Virus record (IMG/VR): IMGVR_UViG_3300045972_000714
Coordinates: 1-28,638 of that record
From: a virus
Reading direction: 5' to 3' (one strand)
Length of the DNA: 28,638 nucleotides
Shown in pieces: positions 16,380 through 22,678 of the stretch. A program made the position numbers and the translations under genes. The stretch's first letter is position 1. Each line of letters begins with the position of its first letter. The notes below the pieces were generated by a model that ran no database searches, was not told the DNA's origin, and worked only from the letters and a program-made list of their open reading frames with translations.

Positions 16380-17870
16380 TTACGCCGCCGCCGCGTACAG
16401 GGCCTTCAGCCCGTTGACGTCGTAGCGGGACTTGTAGGTCAGCCGTTCCAGCGGAGACGGCGGGGTGAGGTCGTCGCGCAGGGTCAGGTGGCCGGCCGAC
16501 AGCTCTTCCACCGTGTTGTCGGCGACCAGGAAGAAGTAGCGGCCGGCGATCAGCGCCCCGTCGCCGATCAGCTTGCGCACCAGCCCGTTGACCGTGCCCA
16601 GGATGCTGTCGATGCGCGGCAGATCGAGAGGCTGATCCATGAACTGAAGGCTGGCGTATTCGACGCTTTCGTGGATCACGTCGAAGGTGCGGCGGATGGA
16701 GATGAAGTTGTCGGCCCAGGTGCTCGACGGGAACGCCGCCGACCGGTTGCCCCATATCCGGTAACCGGTGCCGAAGCTGTTGGCCACCGTGACGATCCCG
16801 GCCTCGTTGAGGATGTTGGCCTCACAGTTGGCGTCGTTGATCATAAAGCTGATCCGCCGCTCCAGCCCGGTGATGCCCTTGACCTCGTGGTTCGACGGGC
16901 TGACCCAGTAGCCTTCGGCCACGTCGGTTTCGGCCATGGTGCCGGCGATATAGCTGGACAGCGGCGCCAGCACCTCGCTGTCGGTGGCCGGGTCATAGCG
17001 CTTGACATGGGGGTAGCAGAGGATGGCGCGGGGCGAGCTGGTGGCGAAGGCGATGGCCCCGAACGGCCCCCGGCCGGCCAGCGCATCTTCCACCGTCACG
17101 CCGATCGGCGCGTCGATCAGCGCGTGCCCGCGCAGCCGGTCGGCGATGGCCACCAGCGCCGCTTCCACCGACGCCAGTTGCGACCAGCCCGGCGCGATCA
17201 GGTTCTTGGGGAAGAACCCCATCAGCTGGTAGGTGTCCAGCCACGCCTGCATGCCCGTGCGATGGCCGGCCGCATCGACGCCACCGATGATGTCGGCCGC
17301 CGTGACCTTGGTCAGGTCGGCGATCTCCATCGCGCCTTGCGCCGTCGCGCCGGCCGGGATGGCGCCGGCCGGCAGGCGGGTGACGATGCCGGCGGCGCGG
17401 TCCAGCGTGTAGTCCGTCCCCTCGACCCAGGTCGGCGGGCCATTCTGGTTCAAAGGATCGGCGGCGCCAGCGCCGGTCAGGGTCGGGGTCAGGGTCAGGG
17501 ACAGCACGTCCGCATGCCCCAGGGCCAGCGTGCCGTCGGCGGCGAAGGCGGTGGCGGCCAGCGTGGCGGCCGATTTGTGGCGGGCCGGGTCGAAGACGTT
17601 GACCACGATGACCACACCGCGACCCTGGGCGCGGATGGCTTCCAGCGCCGACGGGATGGAGAAGCCCGGCCGCTCCGGACCGAAGCGCCTGACCGCGTCA
17701 AGGTCCGACAGGATCAGCGCCAGCTCGTTGACGGTGGCCTGACCGGCCTCCACCAGATGGATGGGGGCCGCGCCCACCAGGCCAATGACGGCCGACTTCA
17801 CCATCTTGACCGGGCGCGGGCCGGTCTTGATCTCGATGGTCTCGACGCCGTGCAGGAAATTGGCGGCCAT
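16380..17870 (-). CDS. FI: P2 FI-like tail sheath protein
   Basis: This 496-residue protein is the contractile sheath subunit. Its closest layout is P2 FI rather than Mu L: FLHGVETIEIKTGPRPVKMVKSAVIGLVG at the start, LNEAGIVTVANSFGTGYRIWGNRSA in the middle, then FDVIHESVEYASLQFMDQPL and DDLTPPSPLERLTYKSRYDVNGL near the end. I chose the ATG at 17870, which overlaps the upstream stop by one base (TGATG) and has GGAGGGG about 8 nt upstream; an ATG at 17891 would add seven residues and overlap that site. Confidence 0.95.
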   Translation of the reverse strand: MAANFLHGVETIEIKTGPRPVKMVKSAVIGLVGAAPIHLVEAGQATVNELALILSDLDAVRRFGPERPGFSIPSALEAIRAQGRGVVIVVNVFDPARHKSAATLAATAFAADGTLALGHADVLSLTLTPTLTGAGAADPLNQNGPPTWVEGTDYTLDRAAGIVTRLPAGAIPAGATAQGAMEIADLTKVTAADIIGGVDAAGHRTGMQAWLDTYQLMGFFPKNLIAPGWSQLASVEAALVAIADRLRGHALIDAPIGVTVEDALAGRGPFGAIAFATSSPRAILCYPHVKRYDPATDSEVLAPLSSYIAGTMAETDVAEGYWVSPSNHEVKGITGLERRISFMINDANCEANILNEAGIVTVANSFGTGYRIWGNRSAAFPSSTWADNFISIRRTFDVIHESVEYASLQFMDQPLDLPRIDSILGTVNGLVRKLIGDGALIAGRYFFLVADNTVEELSAGHLTLRDDLTPPSPLERLTYKSRYDVNGLKALYAAAA

Positions 17871-18109
17871 CAGACATCCCCTCCCTTCCACGCCGGCAGG
17901 CCGGCGGCCTCGGGCGCCAGCGGGGCTTGCGCCGGCGCCGGTTCATCCACGCCCACCAGATGACCCAGGGCGACCAGGGTGGCGACGTAGGAGCTGTCGG
18001 CCAGGTCGTAGACATGGCCCGGGTGGAAAACGATCTCCTCCGGGCCGCCGTCCGGGCGCCGCAGCGTGGCGCCCGTCGCCTCCCGCCCGGCGAAGCGATA
18101 GCGCTTCAT
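17870..18109 (-). CDS. 79-residue small phage protein before the sheath
   Basis: This short protein (MKRYRFAGREATGATLR) lies between gp37 and the sheath gene, where Mu has the small gp38. It starts at an ATG overlapping the gp37 stop (ATGA) with AAGGGGA a few bases upstream, and its stop overlaps the sheath start. The phrase IVFHPGHVYDLADSSYVATLVALGHLV could be a small beta-barrel or LysM-like unit; the last 25 residues are Pro/Ala-rich. I cannot place it in a family. Longer in-frame starts would run through gp37 and are not believable. Confidence 0.7.
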   Translation of the reverse strand: MKRYRFAGREATGATLRRPDGGPEEIVFHPGHVYDLADSSYVATLVALGHLVGVDEPAPAQAPLAPEAAGLPAWKGGDV

Positions 18110-18681
18110 GGGTTTTCCCCTTGCTTTGAGACATCGATATCCGCGTCGCCGGACGCGCCGCGAAGATGGAACCGGATGCGGTCGAGAAGCGGGCGTCGAT
18201 CGTCCTCGTCCTGCTGCACGAGGACGGCGGCGCAGCGCAGGGCGATGGCGTAGTGCCAGACCCCGTCTTCCCGATCCCGCATCCCCTCGTGTGTCGGGTG
18301 GAGACGGCCCGAAGCCGCCGCCAGCCGCACCCCGGTCAGGCAGGCCCGTACCGCGTCCAGCAGGCCATAGGCCCCGCCGTGCGCCCGCAGGTCGCGCGCC
18401 AGGATGTGAACCTCCCAGCTCGGGAAACGGTCGGCCACCACCACATCCAGCGCCTTGGGCGGGCCGAACTCGCTGCCAGTGTAATGCACCAGCAGCGCGC
18501 CGGTCCGGTGGGTGAAGCGGTAGCTGGCGATGTCGTCGGGGCACCCCTGGACGGCCAGGCCGGGAAAGGCCGTTTCCAGGACCTGGACCAGCTCGGCCTC
18601 CATCGCCTCAATGGTGCCCGGGATGGTGCCCGGGATGACGCCCAAGATGACGCCGGGAGCGATGGTCGCGGGGGCGTTCAT
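18106..18681 (-). CDS. Mu gp37-like protein (DUF1834)
   Basis: The 191-residue protein resembles the gp37/DUF1834 family of Mu-like phages, thought to act at the head-tail junction. Matches are MEAELVQVLETAFPGLAVQGC, YRFTHRTGALLVHYTGSEFG, SWEVHILARDLRAHGGAYGLLDAVRACLTG and the C-terminal WHYAIALRCAAVLVQQ. The ATG at 18681 overlaps the gpG stop (ATGA). The family homology begins only near residue 25, and the first 25 residues are encoded by a 12-bp repeat, so initiation at the ATG for M27 is possible. Confidence 0.82.
   Translation of the reverse strand: MNAPATIAPGVILGVIPGTIPGTIEAMEAELVQVLETAFPGLAVQGCPDDIASYRFTHRTGALLVHYTGSEFGPPKALDVVVADRFPSWEVHILARDLRAHGGAYGLLDAVRACLTGVRLAAASGRLHPTHEGMRDREDGVWHYAIALRCAAVLVQQDEDDRRPLLDRIRFHLRGASGDADIDVSKQGENP
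18611..18658. repeat. four 12-bp tandem repeats at the start of gp37
   Basis: Units of 12 bp at 18611, 18623, 18635 and 18647 (plus-strand ATGGTGCCCGGG twice, then ATGACGCCCAAG and ATGACGCCGGGA). They encode the four-residue pattern PGVI/LGVI/PGTI/PGTI near the N-terminus of gp37. Being a multiple of three, copy changes would keep the frame. Confidence 0.9.
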
Positions 18682-19211
18682 GCCATGTCCTCCCCGAAGT
18701 GCCGGCCGAGGATCCGCAGGCTGGCGCCCCGGTCGGCGGCGTTGAAGCCCAGGTAGGGCCGGGCCGCGATGGTGACCTTGCGGCCCCGCCCGGCCTTGCC
18801 TCCCAGTTGATGAATGCGGGCGTAGACGAGGTTGGAGCCGACCTCCACCGACTGGCCGTCGGCGCGGAAGGTGACCGACTTAAACAGCCGGCCGCTGTCC
18901 AGCAGGGCCTTGGCCCCGTCGACGCGGCGTTCGGCCCGCGCCGTCAGCTTGACGTACTCCACACCCTTGACCTTGCCGCGCTCCGCGATCTTGCGACCCC
19001 GGCCGGCCCGGCCCAGCAGGGTGGGGAAGCTCAGCGGAGCCCATGCCTTGCCGTCGGGATCCCGCTGGTCTTCGAAGCGGTGCTGGGTCCCGGTCAGCAT
19101 CATGCCGCCGATCTCCGTGAAGGCCGGCCGCAGATTGCGGGCCTTCAGCACCAGGCCGTCCAGCCGGTGGCGCAGCTCGTCGTCGCGGACCTCAATGGAG
19201 ATGCCGGCCAT
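18678..19211 (-). CDS. G: virion morphogenesis protein (Mu gpG/P2 gpS-like)
   Basis: This 177-residue protein belongs to the phage virion morphogenesis family (Mu gpG, P2 gpS), which acts in head and tail completion. Clear family signs are LRPAFTEIGGMMLTGTQHRFEDQRDPDGKAWAPLS, a conserved block in this family, then LLDSGRLFKSVTF, VEVGSNLVYARIHQLGGKAG and the end ARPYLGFN. In Mu, gene G lies between F and the protease; here it lies between gp36 and gp37. It starts one base after the gp36 stop with AAAGG upstream. Confidence 0.93.
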   Translation of the reverse strand: MAGISIEVRDDELRHRLDGLVLKARNLRPAFTEIGGMMLTGTQHRFEDQRDPDGKAWAPLSFPTLLGRAGRGRKIAERGKVKGVEYVKLTARAERRVDGAKALLDSGRLFKSVTFRADGQSVEVGSNLVYARIHQLGGKAGRGRKVTIAARPYLGFNAADRGASLRILGRHFGEDMA

Positions 19212-19212
19212 G

Positions 19213-19683
19213 TCAGTAGCCTTTCAGGGCGTCGCGGCCGAACGGCACCTCGCGCCCTTCGGCGAAGACGGCGCCACCGGTATCCCCGCCAGCCCCGCCG
19301 CCGCCAGCCCCGCCCCCGCCATCCGGCGAGCCGTCGCCAGGCAGGCCCAGGGAGATGGTTCCGTCCGCCACCCGCCTCAAAAAGGCGATGGCGTGCTCGT
19401 AGCGCCTGGAGATGTCCTCAATGTCGCGATCGCGCTGAAGGGTGGCGAGGTTGTAGACCGCAACGACACAGGTGAGGCGCACGATGACCTCCGGCACCGG
19501 CGACAGCGGCGTGGTGTGCCGCCGGGCCAGATAGCCGTTGACCTCGGCCGAAGCGTCGGCCAGCGCGACCGCCAGGGCCGTCTCGTCGGGGTCGCGCCCG
19601 TTGTCGGTGGTCAGCTCGGCCAGCCGGTGCCGGTCGTAGCGCTTCAGCAGGTCGTCAACCGTCGCGTAGGCCATGGCGCTCAT
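19213..19683 (-). CDS. Mu gp36-like protein (DUF1320)
   Basis: This 156-residue protein matches the gp36/DUF1320 family of head completion proteins: YATVDDLLKRYDRHRLAELT, ALADASAEVNGYLARRHTTPLSPVPEVIVRLTCVVAVYNL and SRRYEHAIAFLRRVADG. After residue 120 follows a Gly-rich linker (GGGGAGGGGAGG-like) and a short tail. The start at 19683 overlaps the upstream stop (ATGA); MAYATVDD at residue 4 is an alternative. Confidence 0.92.
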   Translation of the reverse strand: MSAMAYATVDDLLKRYDRHRLAELTTDNGRDPDETALAVALADASAEVNGYLARRHTTPLSPVPEVIVRLTCVVAVYNLATLQRDRDIEDISRRYEHAIAFLRRVADGTISLGLPGDGSPDGGGGAGGGGAGGDTGGAVFAEGREVPFGRDALKGY

Positions 19684-19922
19684 GTCCCGGCGGGCTTCTT
19701 GGGCTCGGCCGCCGGGGCGGCCGTCGGGGTGGCGATCTCCATCGCCACCAGCTTCGGCTCGGTCATCAGGCGCGCGACCTCACCCTCGGTGAAGGTGCCC
19801 GGGGGGTGGTCGACGGGTGCCGGGGGGTGAAGCCGGCCGCAGCGGCGGAACCCGCCCTCCGGCCGGGCGGTGATGCGCAGTGTCCCATTGAAGGGCTTGG
19901 TGTCCTGGGGCTTGTCGGCCAT
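19680..19922 (-). CDS. FluMu_N-domain protein (Mu gp35 position)
   Basis: This 80-residue protein has the small domain found at the N-terminus of proteins in Mu-like prophages (FluMu_N): LRITARPEGGFRRCGRLHPP, HPPGTFTEGEVARLMTEPKLVAMEI. In these phages it follows the major capsid gene, as here. Its role is unknown; a capsid-associated or head-completion role is inferred from position. GGAGG lies 8 nt before the ATG. The last 15 residues are Ala/Pro/Lys-rich. Confidence 0.88.
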   Translation of the reverse strand: MADKPQDTKPFNGTLRITARPEGGFRRCGRLHPPAPVDHPPGTFTEGEVARLMTEPKLVAMEIATPTAAPAAEPKKPAGT

Positions 19923-19937
19923 GGGTCGGGCCTCCGA

Positions 19938-20840
19938 TCAGTCGAGCCAGGGGGTGGTGAGCACCTTGGCCGAGTTGCAGTAGGGATTGTCCGCCCCGTT
20001 GGCCAACCGCTGGACGGTAAGGCACTCGAAGGCGGCTTTCTCCAGCACGTTGGGCACCACCAGCAGGTCGCCCGTGATGTTCAGCGGCAGGCCGTTGTCG
20101 CCCCGGAAGCCCTGGAGCGTCGTGCGGACCTTGGCGTAGGCGTCCAGGGTCAGCGGCTCGCGCGAGGCCACGGCCAGCTGCCACAGGCCGACACCGGCGG
20201 CCGAACGCCCATCCACGCCGTAGACGAAGACACCATCGTCGAACACCTTGGGGTCATCCAGGCGTGCCCGGCTGATCAGGTTGTAGGGGCGCCGCTTCTG
20301 ATGGATGAAGGGCTTCATCACCTTGCTGGTGCACAACAACATCCACAGCGGCCGACCGGCGTCGTTGCCGGGGAAGTAGTTGGCCACCGAACGAAGGCCG
20401 CCGTTGGGATCGGCGACGGGGTGATCGGTGTCGAAGAAGTACTGACCGTCGTAGCACACCACCTCGTCGGCCCGCCGCGCCACCTCCCACACCAGCACAT
20501 CCGGATGCATCCGGGCGTCCTGGCCCAGCTGCCCGAACACCGGCGTGTAGATGCCGAGCTTGTCGTCCTCGAAATGTTCGCGCTCGACCGAGACCGTGTT
20601 TTCGAAGGTCCGGTTCTTGATGGTGAAGCCATGCGTCTTGAGGTTCTGGTAGACGCGCGGACCGACCCATTCGCGGAACTGCGTGTTCTGCCCCAGCCAC
20701 GGATAGACTTCTTCCGCCGTGGTGGAGGTGGTGCACGAGGCGATGCGCTCATAAGTCGGCTGGGTGTTGGCCTGCCACTGCTGGAAGACGGTGTTGTAGC
20801 CGCGAAAGGCGGCGGCGAGGTTTTCGGCGTTGATGAGCAT
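19938..20840 (-). CDS. T: major capsid protein (Mu gpT-like)
   Basis: This 300-residue protein is the main head subunit of the Mu gpT family (Mu T is about 305 residues). It begins MLINAENLAAAFRGYNTVFQQW. Further family-type stretches are EEVYPWLGQNTQFREWVGPRVYQNLKTHGFTIKNRTFENTVSV, VCYDGQYFFDTDHPV and PYNLISRARLDDPKVFDDG, and it ends with the phrase DNPYCNSAKVLTTPWLD. The ATG at 20840 has AAGGAAG about 9 nt upstream; earlier in-frame codons lie in the preceding gene. Confidence 0.95.
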   Translation of the reverse strand: MLINAENLAAAFRGYNTVFQQWQANTQPTYERIASCTTSTTAEEVYPWLGQNTQFREWVGPRVYQNLKTHGFTIKNRTFENTVSVEREHFEDDKLGIYTPVFGQLGQDARMHPDVLVWEVARRADEVVCYDGQYFFDTDHPVADPNGGLRSVANYFPGNDAGRPLWMLLCTSKVMKPFIHQKRRPYNLISRARLDDPKVFDDGVFVYGVDGRSAAGVGLWQLAVASREPLTLDAYAKVRTTLQGFRGDNGLPLNITGDLLVVPNVLEKAAFECLTVQRLANGADNPYCNSAKVLTTPWLD

Positions 20841-20853
20841 GGGGCTGGCTTCC

Positions 20854-21261
20854 TTAAACGATTTCGACCCAGACGCCCCGGCCGTCCACGCCCATGACGC
20901 GGCCGGCGGCGGACCGGGTGCCGCCGCCATCGGTCAGGGCGACGGTCTGGTCATCGACGATGTGGACGGTGCGGCCGATGTGGACGGCCGTGACGGCATC
21001 CGCCGCGCCGGCGCTGGCGAAGCTGAACACGCCGCGCGAGACCTTCACGGGGATCGCGCCATCGGCGCCGTCGGTGTTGTCGGCGGTGGCGTCGGCCCGG
21101 CCGGCGGCCATCAGGCCCGTGCCGGTAAAGCCGGGCCTGGCCACGCCGGCCTGGAGCACGACCAGCGCACCGGCGAAGATTTTGGCGCCCGCCGCCACCG
21201 GCCAGGTCCAGTTGCCGCCGAAGCGGGCCTGGGTGTCGCGGGGTCCCGTCAGCGCGGCCAT
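20854..21261 (-). CDS. capsid decoration/cement protein
   Basis: This 135-residue protein lies between the scaffold/protease and the major capsid protein, where long-tailed phages keep the head decoration gene. The N-terminus TWPVAAGAKIFAGALVVLQAGVA and the beta-rich pattern that follows (IPVKVSRGVFSFASAGAADAVTAVHIGRTVHIVDDQTVAL, RVMGVDGRGVWVEIV) are typical of the DUF2190-like cement proteins. I chose MAALTGPRD at 21261: GGAGGGG lies about 9 nt upstream and the protease stops 2 nt before it. Confidence 0.82.
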   Translation of the reverse strand: MAALTGPRDTQARFGGNWTWPVAAGAKIFAGALVVLQAGVARPGFTGTGLMAAGRADATADNTDGADGAIPVKVSRGVFSFASAGAADAVTAVHIGRTVHIVDDQTVALTDGGGTRSAAGRVMGVDGRGVWVEIV

Positions 21262-21263
21262 GT

Positions 21264-21854
21264 TCAGGCCCCTCCCACGGATGTCTTGGCGAAAGCGTCC
21301 GGCGCCAGCCCGAGCTGGGCGCACACCGCCAGATCGGCCGGGCTCAGCGTGGCGTGGGCGGTCGCGGGCGGCTTGTCGGCCGCGCTGGAGGCGCCCGGCG
21401 CGACGATGACCGGGGCCGCCTTGCGCCACAGCTCGAAGCCGGCGGGATCCTTGGCGGCGTAGGCCAGCGCCCAGTCTTTCATGGCCGGGCTGGCCTTCCC
21501 CTCGGCCATAGCGGCGACGACGGCCTGTTCGGCGGTGCCGGCGGCGATCCGGGTCTTGACCTGGGCCAGTTCGGTGGTGACGGCGGTGAACTGGGCCATC
21601 GGCACGAAGTGAGCCGGATCGGGCTCGCTGGCGCCGGTGGCCAGGCCGCTATTACTCAAACCTTGGGCGTGGGCGGCGATCTGGTCGGCGGTGGCGGTTC
21701 CGTCCAGCTTCAGGCTGGCGGCGATCTTCGCCAGATCGGCCTTGTGGGTGGCGGCCACCGCCGTCATGCCCTGGGCATGGGCGATCACGGTGTCGGCCGT
21801 CGCGGCTTCGGCCATGCCGAAGATGGCGATCAGCCGTTTCAGGAACTCGTCCAT
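21264..21854 (-). CDS. Z: internally started scaffold protein (Mu gpZ-like)
   Basis: An ATG at 21854 in the protease frame (residue 165, MDEFLKRLIAIFGM) has GGAGGG about 4 nt upstream, at 21858-21863. It would give a 196-residue Ala-rich helical protein matching the C-terminal half of the protease-scaffold fusion. In Mu and many other phages the scaffold is made separately by such an in-frame internal start so that it is in excess over the protease. The position just after the NNPNLELTA protease core and a Gly-rich joint fits this. Confidence 0.78.
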   Translation of the reverse strand: MDEFLKRLIAIFGMAEAATADTVIAHAQGMTAVAATHKADLAKIAASLKLDGTATADQIAAHAQGLSNSGLATGASEPDPAHFVPMAQFTAVTTELAQVKTRIAAGTAEQAVVAAMAEGKASPAMKDWALAYAAKDPAGFELWRKAAPVIVAPGASSAADKPPATAHATLSPADLAVCAQLGLAPDAFAKTSVGGA

Positions 21855-22346
21855 AGACCCTCCGTTGGGCGCCGCTGCCGCGACGGCCGTCAGTTCGAGA
21901 TTGGGGTTGTTGACCAGGCCGGCATGCTCCAGCCGCAGCACCGCGCCGGTCTTGGCGTCAAAGCGGAACACCGGCGACAGGAAGCGCCACTCCCTGGCGC
22001 AGACGGCCAGGGCGCCCCGTTCGGTCCACTCCACCCGCCCCCAGATGCCGTCGGCCCGGGCGTCCATGCCGACGATCCAGCCGGAGGCCGGGGCCGTTGT
22101 GCCCATCTCGTGCTTCTTGAGGAGCTGGTGGTCATAGTCGATAGGAAGCGGCCGGCCTTCGGCCGCGAAAGCGGCGACCACCGCCGCCGGGTCGGCCAGG
22201 GTGTAGGGGCCGCGTCCGTCGCGACCGCGAAACGTGCCGGCGGGAATGAGATGGACCCATTCCGGCGGAGTGTCGGGCAGCGCGGTCGAGTGGGAGGCGA
22301 GGAGCGTCGTCATGGCGCCATCTGGCACCGTTGACGCGCGCGCCAT
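21264..22346 (-). CDS. I: head maturation protease with C-terminal scaffold (Mu gpI-like)
   Basis: This 360-residue protein has the Mu gp32-type prohead protease in residues about 25-160: EWVHLIPAGTFRGRDGRGPY, PLPIDYDHQ at 67-73, GWIVGMDARADGIWGRVEWT, EWRFLSPVFRFD and NNPNLELTAV. Residues 165-360 are Ala-rich and helical, as in scaffold proteins, and end in ALVVCAQLGLAPDAF-like sequence. In Mu the scaffold Z is made from an in-frame start inside the protease gene, and a start with a strong ribosome binding site is present here at 21854. The first ATG (22346) sits 2 nt from a hairpin; M12 is an alternative. Confidence 0.93.
   Translation of the reverse strand: MARASTVPDGAMTTLLASHSTALPDTPPEWVHLIPAGTFRGRDGRGPYTLADPAAVVAAFAAEGRPLPIDYDHQLLKKHEMGTTAPASGWIVGMDARADGIWGRVEWTERGALAVCAREWRFLSPVFRFDAKTGAVLRLEHAGLVNNPNLELTAVAAAAPNGGSMDEFLKRLIAIFGMAEAATADTVIAHAQGMTAVAATHKADLAKIAASLKLDGTATADQIAAHAQGLSNSGLATGASEPDPAHFVPMAQFTAVTTELAQVKTRIAAGTAEQAVVAAMAEGKASPAMKDWALAYAAKDPAGFELWRKAAPVIVAPGASSAADKPPATAHATLSPADLAVCAQLGLAPDAFAKTSVGGA
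21858..21863 (-). promoter_or_regulatory. ribosome binding site for the internal scaffold start
   Basis: GGAGGG on the minus strand inside the protease gene, followed 4 nt later by ATG at 21854. A near-perfect Shine-Dalgarno at this spacing within a coding region is unlikely by chance and supports separate production of the scaffold. Confidence 0.75.
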
Positions 22347-22348
22347 CA

Positions 22349-22366
22349 GCCCGACGGAGGTCGGGC
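22349..22366 (-). promoter_or_regulatory. 18-nt perfect hairpin next to the protease start
   Basis: On the minus strand GCCCGAC, loop CTCC, GTCGGGC form a 7-bp stem that ends 2 nt before the first ATG of the protease (22346). No Shine-Dalgarno is present in front of that ATG. The stem could limit ribosome entry, or the palindrome could bind a protein. It shares the CCGAC-N4-GTCGG core with the hairpin at 9634-9651. The rest of 22367-22500 shows no convincing gene. Confidence 0.4.
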
Positions 22367-22509
22367 CGGGCGGAGCGGGGATGAGCGTGAACGGGCGGGA
22401 GCATAGAGCATCCGGCCCCCGTGGTCACCTCGATCGCGCGGCCCGGTGCCGGGATGCCCCTGGCGGCTCCCAGGTCGCTTTAATTTTGTCTTTAAAAAAT
22501 TCGCCGGGG

Positions 22510-22677
22510 GCTGGGTGGCCCAGCGGCCCGGGCCGCCTCTCCGCGCATTGAAACGCGACGGCGGAAAGCCCATAGTGAAGGGGTGGCCGCGTGACAACCG
22601 GGTAAATCGCACGTCCGGTTGGGCGGGGGCGCAAGCCCCGGCTCTTACGAGGAAAGTGGCGTACCTCCTCGCGGCCA
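22510..22677 (+). ncRNA. structured RNA candidate, HEARO/OMEGA-RNA-like
   Basis: Read on the plus strand this stretch pairs almost throughout. Stem A: 22510-22515 with 22519-22524. Stem B: 22530-22533 with 22568-22571, continuing as 22534-22537 with 22560-22563 across a GAAA bulge and 22542-22545 with 22554-22557. Stem C: 22584-22591 with 22670-22677, eight perfect pairs that enclose three hairpins, 22595-22601/22615-22621, 22626-22630/22635-22639 with a GCAA tetraloop, and 22649-22652/22664-22667. The GTGAAGGGGTGG stretch before stem C and the overall layout recall stand-alone HEARO RNAs, now known as guide RNAs of IsrB/IscB nucleases; that match is from memory. No nuclease gene is nearby. 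A degenerate group II intron end (a CGCACGTCCGGTT stretch resembles domain V) is the alternative. It lies opposite to the late transcript, just after the gpF stop. Confidence 0.5.
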
Positions 22678-22678
22678 T

